Shown: positions 53,956 to 64,000 of the stretch, piece after piece
Position numbering within the stretch: the stretch's first letter is position 1
Layout of the letters: the number at the start of each line of letters is the position of its first letter
Source of the DNA: an uncultured Clostridia bacterium
GTDB lineage: Bacteria; Bacillota; Clostridia; Oscillospirales; QAKW01
Reading direction: 5' to 3'
Assembly: GCA_944385895.1 (NCBI GenBank)
Contig: CALWYZ010000003.1
Coordinates: forward strand, 18,164 to 82,163
Length of the DNA stretch: 64,000 nt
Translations under genes and position numbers: made by a program
The notes under the pieces: generated by a model
The model's input: the letters and a program-made list of their open reading frames with translations, nothing else
Told to the model about the DNA's origin: nothing
The model's database searches: none

Positions 53956-53986
53956 AACCGCGTTTTTATATAAACGCGGTTTTTTA
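53956..53986 (+). terminator. Terminator of pepD-pepP
   Basis: AACCGCGTTT (53956-53965) pairs with AAACGCGGTT (53972-53981), followed by TTTTT. Confidence 0.88.
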
Positions 53987-54024
53987 CAATATAAAGTGTA
54001 TAGCCGGAAATTTTACCATTTATA

Positions 54025-54053
54025 TTGATATATTAAGTAATAAATGATATAAT
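54025..54053 (+). promoter_or_regulatory. Promoter of the recJ-relA-dtd-hemZ-ligA operon
   Basis: TTGATA (54025-54030), a 17-base spacer and TATAAT (54048-54053), 30 bases before recJ. The next clear break in transcription is after ligA, so this promoter probably serves the whole run. Confidence 0.75.
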
Positions 54054-54082
54054 AATATATTATTAAAATAATTGGAGTAAAC

Positions 54083-56146
54083 ATGTCATATACATATTGG
54101 AATATTAAAAAACAGGATATTAACTGCGTTAAGAAGCTTTCCGTTTCTCTGGGATGCTCTCAAATAGTGTCTAGGCTCTTATATAACAGAGGTATTACTG
54201 ATGTGCAGCAAGCAGAGCGTTTTTTGGACCAGGAATGCTGCGGCAGCTATGATCCTTTTTTGCTAAGCGATATGGATAGAGCTGTTGAAAAAATTGTAAG
54301 CGCAATAAAAAATCATGAAAAAATATGTATATACGGTGATTATGATGTTGACGGAATTACATCTGTAAGCGTTCTTTATCTTTATCTGAAAAATTTTACA
54401 TCGCTTTTAGAGTATTACATACCAGACAGATTTACTCAGGGTTATGGCATGAATGAAGATGCTGTCAAAACTATCAAAGAACGCGGATGCAGTCTGATTA
54501 TTACCGTGGATACGGGAATATCTGCGTTTGATGAGGCTTTTGCGGCAAAGCTGCTTGGTATCGATATGATCATAACAGACCATCATGAATGTCAGATTCA
54601 GCTTCCTGATGTATATGCTGTTATCAATCCTAAACGACAGGACAATGTCTATCCGTTTAAGTTTCTTGCCGGCGTCGGAGTGGTTTATAAGCTTATCAGT
54701 GCTTTGGATGTATATATGCATACTGAATATCGCGATGATAATATTGATCTTGTTGCTGTAGGGACGATAGCTGATATCATGCCTCTGTTGGATGAAAACA
54801 GAAAAATAGTTTCAAGAGGACTTGCCAAGATGTCGTCTAAACCGAATCTTGGATTGAAAATGCTTACAGATTTATGTGTAGGCTCCTCCGCTGTCACATC
54901 TGCAAATGTCGGCTATGCACTTGCTCCGCGCATAAACGCTGCCGGACGCATGGAAAATGCACAGACAGCAGTTGATTTATTTGTTACCGATAATTCAGAA
55001 AACGCAAGAAACGTTGCAAAATATTTGTGCGATCTTAATTTGCGTCGTCAGCAAATTGAAAATAAAATTTATATTGAAGCGGATCAAATTATAAAAGAGC
55101 ATGATCTTAATGATAAATACAGTGTGCTTGTGCTTTGGAAGCAAGGATGGCACAACGGTGTTATTGGTATTGTGGCCTCTAAACTCAAAGAAAAATACCA
55201 CAAACCTGTTATACTTTTTTCTGTTGATAATAAATCGAAAGGATCTGCAAGAAGTATAGCTCCGTTTAATATTTTTGAGGCTTTTAAAAGCATGACAGAC
55301 ATTCTTATCCAGTACGGCGGACATAAATATGCTGCGGGCGTATTGATCGAAAATAAGAATTTACATGCTTTCAGAGACAGGATTTGCAGTTATTTTGATA
55401 ATTGTGATGAAAAAGATATTGATAACTATAAGATAGATGTTGAATGTGAACTTTTGCCGGATTTGATAAATATGGGCACTGTGATGAGTATTTCACTTTT
55501 ACAGCCGTTTGGTAAACTGAATGAAGTTCCGTTATTTTGTGTCAGGAATGTAAAAATCACTGGTATATTTCCCACCTCTAATAATCGTCATTTGCGCATA
55601 AAATTTAACGTCGGTGATAGAAATATAACCGCGTTTTACTTTGGAATATGCTTTGATGATTTTGATTATCGTGAAGGCGATATTGTCGACATTATATGCG
55701 AACTTACCGAAAATGAATATAAAAATACTAAAAATGTTCAATTTATAGTACACGACCTGCGTTTGGGTGAAAACCAGATCAGATGTCTTGCCGGCAAGCG
55801 TCTCTTCTGTGATACTTCCGATGATATTCTTCCGGTCATGCTTCCGTCAAGAAATGATATTGCCGTAGTATATAAATACTTGCGTAAACATTATCTTAGC
55901 GGGAAAAAGCAATTTAATATAGATAATATTGCTAATATTATATGCAAAGACTGTCTTGTCAGTCTTAATTATGAAAAGGTGTATTTTTCAATAAAAATTC
56001 TATCTGATCTTGAGATCATCTCTGTTGATATATCTGATGATGTTTTTACAGTCAACGGTGTTTCAGATGGGAAAAAAGTATCTTTGTGCGATTCCGGTTT
56101 GCTTATGAGGGTATATGAAAAGGCAGGTGTTGAATTTGGAAATTGA
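54083..56146 (+). CDS. recJ: Single-stranded-DNA-specific exonuclease RecJ
   Basis: This 687-residue RecJ acts in recombination and mismatch repair, degrading single strands 5' to 3'. The DHH phosphoesterase core has motif I GDYDVDGITS (about 90-100), motif II VDTGISA (about 146-152), DHH itself (166-168, ITDHHEC) and the later PGGRINAAGRMENA-type motif (APRINAAGRMENAQ, about 288-301). DHHA1 (GGHKYAAG) and the OB region follow. The ribosome site is TTGGAGTAAAC. Its end overlaps the start of relA. Confidence 0.95.
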   Translation: MSYTYWNIKKQDINCVKKLSVSLGCSQIVSRLLYNRGITDVQQAERFLDQECCGSYDPFLLSDMDRAVEKIVSAIKNHEKICIYGDYDVDGITSVSVLYLYLKNFTSLLEYYIPDRFTQGYGMNEDAVKTIKERGCSLIITVDTGISAFDEAFAAKLLGIDMIITDHHECQIQLPDVYAVINPKRQDNVYPFKFLAGVGVVYKLISALDVYMHTEYRDDNIDLVAVGTIADIMPLLDENRKIVSRGLAKMSSKPNLGLKMLTDLCVGSSAVTSANVGYALAPRINAAGRMENAQTAVDLFVTDNSENARNVAKYLCDLNLRRQQIENKIYIEADQIIKEHDLNDKYSVLVLWKQGWHNGVIGIVASKLKEKYHKPVILFSVDNKSKGSARSIAPFNIFEAFKSMTDILIQYGGHKYAAGVLIENKNLHAFRDRICSYFDNCDEKDIDNYKIDVECELLPDLINMGTVMSISLLQPFGKLNEVPLFCVRNVKITGIFPTSNNRHLRIKFNVGDRNITAFYFGICFDDFDYREGDIVDIICELTENEYKNTKNVQFIVHDLRLGENQIRCLAGKRLFCDTSDDILPVMLPSRNDIAVVYKYLRKHYLSGKKQFNIDNIANIICKDCLVSLNYEKVYFSIKILSDLEIISVDISDDVFTVNGVSDGKKVSLCDSGLLMRVYEKAGVEFGN

Positions 56147-58304
56147 ACAGCAAAAATATAATGAATTAATTGAACTTATCAACTCTTCTGATAAGTTTTA
56201 TGACACCCAGCTTATAGAAACAGCATATGTCTTTTCTAAGCAGCATCATAACGGTCAGTACAGGCAGTCAGGCGAGCCGTATATTTGTCATCCCATTGAA
56301 GTTGCAAAGATAATTGTAGGGTTGGGTTTTGATAATGACAGTGTTGTTGCATCATTATTGCATGATATTGTCGAGGACACTGATGTAACGCTGGATGAAC
56401 TTAAAACAAAATTCGGCTCAGAAATAGCTTCGCTTGTAGACGGTGTCACAAAGTTGGGAAAAATTGCCTATTCATCTAAAGAAGAGCAGCAAATGGAGTA
56501 TCTGAGAAAAATGTTTTTTGCAATGGCTAACGATATAAGGGTCATTGTCATAAAACTTGCAGACAGACTTCATAACATGAGAACACTCGGCGCTTGCGAT
56601 AATGATAAACAGCTGCGTATTTCGCTAGAAACAATAGAAATTTTTGCTCCGCTTTCTCACAGGCTTGGTATGCGCAAACTCAAAATCGAACTTGAAGATA
56701 CGTCATTGATGTACCTTGATCCTGTAGGCTATAACATGATCAAGCGTAAACTTGAAAGTACAATTGTAGATAAAAACAAGTTTATTAACAATATTTGCGA
56801 TCAGATAACTGACAGATTGAACGAGTACAAGCTCAACTTTAAACTTGAACATAGAATTAAGCATATTTTCAGTATTTACAAAAAGATTTTTACCCAAAAT
56901 AAAACATTTGAAGAACTCTATGATATCTATGCATTCAGAATCATATGCGATAACGTAAATGATTGCTACTATATTCTGGGACTTATGCATGATCTTTACA
57001 ACCCGATACCAGGAAGGTTTAAAGATTATATTTCTACGCCAAAGCCGAACATGTATCAGTCACTCCATACTACTGTTATCGGCAAGGATGGAATACCGTT
57101 TGAAGTGCAGATAAGAACATGGGAGATGCATAAGACTGCCGAATACGGTATAGCCGCTCACTGGAAGTATAAAGACGGTATATCAAAGAGCAATGTTGAA
57201 TTTGACTCTAAGCTCACTTGGGTGCGGAATATAATCGAAACCCAGGATGATCTTTCCGGTACGGAAGACCTGCTAAAGTCTCTTAAAGTTGATTTGTTCA
57301 GTGATGAGGTGTTTGTGTTTACTCCAAAAGGCGATGTTGTTAACCTGCCTGCTGGCTCAAATGTTATAGATTTCGCATATGCTATACACAGTGCAGTCGG
57401 CAACAGAATGATCGGCGCAAAAGTTAACGGTAAAATAGTTAACCTGGACTATACTTTATCCAATGGTGAAATAATAGAGATAATAACCACATCATCCGCT
57501 AACCACGGTCCGTCCAGAAACTGGCTTAAAATGGTTAAGACCAATGAGGCAAGAAGCAAGATCCGGCAGTGGTTCAAAAAAGAAAGACGCGAGGAAAACA
57601 TCAGCGAGGGCGTGTCAGCACTTGAGCATGAGCTTAAAAGCCTTGGAGTTTCACTTGATGACCCTCTAACAGATCAGCAGCTGTTAAATGTGTGTGAAAG
57701 CATGCATTTTTCAGATGTGGACGATATGTATGCCGCAATAGGTTATGGCGGTACATCGGCACAAAAAATCGCCGTTAAAGTACGCGATGCATTGATAAGA
57801 CTGAAAAATACTGAGGAAATACGTATAGTTCCTCAACCTAAGAAAAAGGTCAGCGATGGTGGCGTTTCTGTTGAGGGCATTGATAACTGTCTGATAAAGT
57901 TTGCAAAATGCTGCAATCCTCTCCCAGGCGATTTTATAATCGGATATATAACCAAAGGTTATGGAGTATCTATTCATAATATTAACTGTCCGAATGCTAA
58001 GCGAGGTCTTGAGCAAAATCCTGATAGATGGCTGAAAGCAAGCTGGGAAAACAGTGAATCAAAGTATTTTGCGGCAATGATAAATATAGAGGCTAAAAAT
58101 GCTGTCGGCGTTATGGCAAAGGTAGCTTCAGCGCTTGCTGACATGAAGGTAAGCGTTCGTAATTTCAACGCCCGTGATAACGGTGATGATACTGCTACTA
58201 TTTCAGTGGCAATGGACGTTAAAAATGTTGATCACCTTAATTTTATCATTTCCAAATTAAAAAAGAACAAGCTTGTTATTGATATCACAAGAATTAACCA
58301 TTAA
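56115..58304 (+). CDS. relA: Bifunctional (p)ppGpp synthetase/hydrolase
   Basis: This alarmone enzyme sets the stringent response. The HD hydrolase domain contains the HD motif (VVASLLHDIVEDTDV, about 68-82). The synthetase domain has the YQSLHTTVIGKDG block, and the TGS and helical regions follow. An ACT domain ends the protein (IDITRINH). The chain is 729 residues. The ATG at 56115 has only a short-spaced site; a TTG at 56136 behind AGGTG is an equally good start, giving LEIEQQK as the first residues. It overlaps recJ by 32 bases. dtd follows after 10 bases. Confidence 0.95.
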   Translation: MKRQVLNLEIEQQKYNELIELINSSDKFYDTQLIETAYVFSKQHHNGQYRQSGEPYICHPIEVAKIIVGLGFDNDSVVASLLHDIVEDTDVTLDELKTKFGSEIASLVDGVTKLGKIAYSSKEEQQMEYLRKMFFAMANDIRVIVIKLADRLHNMRTLGACDNDKQLRISLETIEIFAPLSHRLGMRKLKIELEDTSLMYLDPVGYNMIKRKLESTIVDKNKFINNICDQITDRLNEYKLNFKLEHRIKHIFSIYKKIFTQNKTFEELYDIYAFRIICDNVNDCYYILGLMHDLYNPIPGRFKDYISTPKPNMYQSLHTTVIGKDGIPFEVQIRTWEMHKTAEYGIAAHWKYKDGISKSNVEFDSKLTWVRNIIETQDDLSGTEDLLKSLKVDLFSDEVFVFTPKGDVVNLPAGSNVIDFAYAIHSAVGNRMIGAKVNGKIVNLDYTLSNGEIIEIITTSSANHGPSRNWLKMVKTNEARSKIRQWFKKERREENISEGVSALEHELKSLGVSLDDPLTDQQLLNVCESMHFSDVDDMYAAIGYGGTSAQKIAVKVRDALIRLKNTEEIRIVPQPKKKVSDGGVSVEGIDNCLIKFAKCCNPLPGDFIIGYITKGYGVSIHNINCPNAKRGLEQNPDRWLKASWENSESKYFAAMINIEAKNAVGVMAKVASALADMKVSVRNFNARDNGDDTATISVAMDVKNVDHLNFIISKLKKNKLVIDITRINH

Positions 58305-58314
58305 GAGGAGCATT

Positions 58315-58761
58315 ATGAGAGTAGTTTGTCAGGTCGTAAAAAACGCAAAATTATATTCGGATGGAATTATTGTATCTCAAATAGGACAAGGCTTGCTTGT
58401 TTATGCTGGCTTTAGTGAAAATGAAAATAACGATAAGCTTGTAAAGACCATCAAAAAAATCTGCGGACTTCGGGTATTTGCCGACAGTAACGGAAAGCTT
58501 AATCTTTCTCTTTCGGATATAGGAGGACAGATGTTGTTTGTTTCTAATTTTACTCTTTATGCCGATTGTTCCTCAGGTTTTCGTCCGTCTTTTATGAAAA
58601 GTGCTAAATTCGATCTTGCCTCCCGGCTGTATGACCATTGTCTTGATCTTATTTCAGGCTTTGGAATTGATGTTAGTCCCGGTGCCTTTGGCAAAGAAAT
58701 GATAATTGAATCAACAGCGGACGGACCTATAAATATAATAATTGACAGCGAGGATTTATAA
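58315..58761 (+). CDS. dtd: D-aminoacyl-tRNA deacylase
   Basis: The start at 58315 (MRVVCQVVKNAKLY...) follows GAGGAGCATT; the longer frame to 58273 lies in relA. The 148-residue protein removes D-amino acids from tRNA. It shows the FVSNFTLYAD block (the usual SQFTLYAD is slightly changed) and the Gly-Pro motif in STADGPINIIID near the end. The ATG of the next gene overlaps its stop (TAATG). Confidence 0.93.
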   Translation: MRVVCQVVKNAKLYSDGIIVSQIGQGLLVYAGFSENENNDKLVKTIKKICGLRVFADSNGKLNLSLSDIGGQMLFVSNFTLYADCSSGFRPSFMKSAKFDLASRLYDHCLDLISGFGIDVSPGAFGKEMIIESTADGPINIIIDSEDL

Positions 58762-59391
58762 TGCTTGAAGTTAAAAAACTTGTGTTGGGAAAAATGCAGA
58801 GTAATTGTTATATAGTTTACGATACTGATACTTTTAATGCGGTTGTTATTGACCCCGGAGCGGACGCAAAAGAAATTATAGACTGCATAAAAAAGCTCGG
58901 TGTAAAGATTTATCATATAATTTTGACGCACGCGCACTTTGATCATATGGGTGCTGCCGATGTTTTAATGAAGGAGTTCAATTGCAACCTTTTGGTATCC
59001 AAAGATGATTTGAAGCTTCTTACAGATCCTGCGTTGAACTTATCTGGACAATTTGGTTCTTATGTTACCGTTTCAGGCGATAATGTACAAGCAATTTGTA
59101 ACCAGAGTTTACATCTAATAGGTCATGATTTTGAGTTTATAAATACACCCGGCCATACTGATGGTTCAATTTGCATTAAAGTCGGACAGTTTCTTTTTAC
59201 CGGTGATACTCTTTTTTATATGTCGATAGGTAATGATTTTCCACCCTATGGAAGCATACAAAAAGAAATTTCGTCTATTAAAAATAAAATTTTTACTTTG
59301 CAAGGGGATTACATATGTTATCCCGGCCACGGACCTAAGACCACACTTGATTTTGAACGTCAGAACAATCCGTATCTGGGCGGTGGCGGTT

Positions 59392-59402
<11 letters not shown>
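58761..59402 (+). CDS. MBL-fold metallo-hydrolase (glyoxalase II-like)
   Basis: This 213-residue protein has the metallo-beta-lactamase zinc motif THAHFDHMG at about 55-63, a further histidine in NTPGHTDGSI, the GDTLFYMSIG block and a C-terminal histidine in YPGHGPKTTL. It resembles YcbL/hydroxyacylglutathione hydrolase-like proteins. The substrate is not known. It overlaps dtd by one base and hemZ by 11, inside the recJ-ligA operon. Confidence 0.9.
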
Positions 59403-62809
<3,407 letters not shown>

Positions 62810-62812
62810 TGC

Positions 62813-63358
62813 TTACTGCCGTTGCTGTATAACTGTTATAACACATCCGTGTTCCAAATATGTTTTTACGGAAAAATTTTCACATATTTCAGCTGCCGAG
62901 AAATCTAACGGGAAGGTGAGTCCTGTACCTGCTAATTTAAGATAGGCCTCTTTTATGGTCCAAAGCTTTAAAAAATCCAAATCAAAATTATCCGAAGACA
63001 AAAGCAGGCTTTTCTCGGCTTGGGTAGCGGTGCGTCTGAGCAGATTTTTATTTACTGTTCGTATCGCTTCAGCATCAATACCGACATCTTTTCTGTCAAA
63101 TGCGATAAAAACATGGTTTGATGTATGTGTTATGCTAAATTTTAAATCATCTTTAAAGTAAGGCTTACCATATTGATTGTATTTGAAATTTATTTGGGCA
63201 ATATCAATATTGTAATATTCAGATAATATTTTTTTTGTAAAGAAGTGGGCAATAACACTTTGAGGATTTAACTGTCTAATTGATTTGTGACAGTACTTAC
63301 TGAATTTATCCAAATCTGCTGTGCTGTATTTGTTTATGTCGTAATGGTAAATTTTCAT
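62813..63358 (-). CDS. 4'-phosphopantetheinyl transferase, Sfp type
   Basis: The ATG at 63356-63358 (MKIYHYDINKYSTADLDK...) is preferred; upstream residues to 63412 would read through the promoter. The 181-residue enzyme loads carrier proteins with phosphopantetheine. Its metal-binding GIDAEAIR (D95, E97; the family usually has GIDIE) and WTIKEAYLK (W133, K136, E137, K141) motifs are present. The ribosome site is weak (A-rich). No NRPS or PKS gene is nearby, so it may serve ACP or a carrier elsewhere. Confidence 0.88.
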   Translation of the reverse strand: MKIYHYDINKYSTADLDKFSKYCHKSIRQLNPQSVIAHFFTKKILSEYYNIDIAQINFKYNQYGKPYFKDDLKFSITHTSNHVFIAFDRKDVGIDAEAIRTVNKNLLRRTATQAEKSLLLSSDNFDLDFLKLWTIKEAYLKLAGTGLTFPLDFSAAEICENFSVKTYLEHGCVITVIQQRQ

Positions 63359-63394
63359 ATTTTGTTTTTCATTATAAAATTTTAAATAAAAGTA

Positions 63395-63423
63395 TTGAAT
63401 TTTTTTTGACAATGGTATATAAT
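63395..63423 (+). promoter_or_regulatory. Promoter of tRNA-Asn
   Basis: TTGAAT (63395-63400), a 17-base spacer and TATAAT (63418-63423), 12 bases before the tRNA. Confidence 0.75.
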
Positions 63424-63435
63424 TATTTAAGATAT

Positions 63436-63511
63436 TCCTCCTTAGCTCAGTTGGTAGAGCATGCGGCTGTTAACCGCAGGGTCGTTGGTTCGAGTCCAAC
63501 AGGGGGAGCCA
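63436..63511 (+). tRNA. tRNA-Asn (anticodon GTT)
   Basis: The sequence TCCTCCTTAGCTCAGTTGGT and onward folds into a cloverleaf: acceptor TCCTCCT/AGGGGGA with one G-U pair, anticodon arm with GTT in GCGGCTGTTAACCGC, T-arm TGTTGG-like region GTTGGTTCGAGTCCAAC, discriminator G and encoded CCA (63509-63511). Confidence 0.95.
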
Positions 63512-63514
63512 CAT

Positions 63515-63548
63515 TACGGCAAGTCTTTTGGCTTGCCGTATTTTTTTT
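63515..63548 (+). terminator. Terminator after tRNA-Asn
   Basis: TACGGCAAG (63515-63523) pairs with CTTGCCGTA (63532-63540), followed by eight T. Confidence 0.9.
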
Positions 63549-63663
63549 AAAAATACAGCTTACATTTACAAAATGCCGTTTCTTTTTTCAAAAAAACATT
63601 CAGATTTGTGGGCAGTCCCAAAAAACAGCAGGGCATTGATATCGTACAATTTAGCCGGATTGA

Positions 63664-63701
63664 CGCTGAATCTAATTTGTTTTAGATTCAGCGATATTTT
63701 T
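63664..63701 (+). terminator. Second plus-strand hairpin with T-tract
   Basis: CGCTGAATCTAA (63664-63675) pairs perfectly with TTAGATTCAGCG (63682-63693), followed by ATATTTTTTT. No gene lies between it and the tRNA terminator, so it may be a backup terminator, end an unseen small RNA, or end the ABC gene from the other side. Confidence 0.5.
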
Positions 63702-63787
63702 TTGAAAGCTACATATTTATGTTCACTGTTTACGATTACCAACATAATAATTGTGCTGCGCAGGTAATTGAAAATAGTAATGTACAA

Positions 63788-64000
63788 TTATGACAATGAC
63801 TGCTGAAGCGCTTCGTCACGAAACTGACGGATATACAATTCAAAATAATACCCATGCTTTGACATTAGCTGATCATGTGTGCCGCGCTCTACGATTTTAC
63901 CGTCTTTAACAACCAGTATGATATCAGCTTGCCTGATAGTTGAAAGTCTGTGTGCTATCACCAATGAAGTTCTTCCGTTCATAGCTACTGTTATCGCATT
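63788..64000 (-). CDS. ABC transporter ATPase, C-terminal end (cut by the window)
   Basis: The frame [20 protein letters not shown], then [20 protein letters not shown] and a [16 protein letters not shown] tail, is the last part of an ABC exporter's nucleotide-binding domain. The H-loop histidine is in AHRLSTI, and the typical [13 protein letters not shown] block precedes it. The layout is that of fused TM-NBD (MdlB/LmrA-like) exporters. The rest lies right of the window, so substrate and full length are unknown. Confidence 0.9.
   Translation of the reverse strand, partial: NAITVAMNGRTSLVIAHRLSTIRQADIILVVKDGKIVERGTHDQLMSKHGYYFELYIRQFRDEALQQSLS

Overview
The window joins two kinds of DNA. Positions 1 to about 20,230 are part of an integrative and conjugative element (ICE) of the Tn1549/CTn5-like type common in gut Firmicutes. 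It is clearly GC-richer than the rest, almost every gene is on the minus strand, and genes overlap tightly. From about 20,230 to 64,000 is the AT-rich chromosome of a clostridium, most likely an Oscillospirales/Ruminococcaceae-type gut anaerobe. The reasons are the IspH-S1 fusion, a T-box in front of pheST, ireB, hemZ, a DUF815 ATPase, ECF transporter genes and frequent TTG starts. The species cannot be named from sequence alone.

ICE, read in its own direction (minus strand, from 20.2 kb down to 1): a tRNA-Leu(CAA) 3' fragment marks the chromosomal junction. Next come a small excisionase-like protein, a 53-residue protein, ParA and ParB, a surface lipoprotein, a giant LPXTG-type thioester/Cna_B adhesin with a 29-residue membrane peptide, three accessory genes including antirestriction ardA, and a divergent XRE repressor with its own operator. 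These are followed by a TOPRIM protein, an HTH protein fused to a DpnD/PcfM-like domain, a candidate oriT, a DUF3789 peptide and a cytosine-5 methyltransferase. The transfer block is MobC-like protein, relaxase, PcfB-like protein, ArdC/LtrC-like protein, VirD4 coupling protein, Maff2 protein and the first codons of a VirB6/TrbL protein. The integrase, VirB4 and the other ICE end lie left of the window. Several ICE genes are separated by strong terminators placed just before the next ribosome site.

Junction zone (19.9-22.7 kb): a possible small RNA, the att fragment, a decayed inverted copy of the 3' end of ireB with its terminator, one unknown gene and a DUF2628 gene that has lost its 5' end.

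Chromosome: ireB, pheT and pheS under a T-box (minus); DUF6106-like protein, nnrDE and alr (plus); a DeoR-regulated MFS transporter and an EamA exporter (minus); mtnN and a membrane-anchored PpiC-type foldase (plus); an ECF vitamin-type transporter ecfS-ecfAA-ecfT (minus); tRNA-Thr; the operon rpiR-yhiN-cmk-plsC-ispH/rpsA (plus); an AraC regulator and an NSS symporter (minus); a DUF815 ATPase, lacZ, pepD and an M24 peptidase (plus); the operon recJ-relA-dtd-MBL hydrolase-hemZ-ligA (plus); a phosphopantetheinyl transferase (minus); tRNA-Asn; and the end of an ABC exporter (minus).
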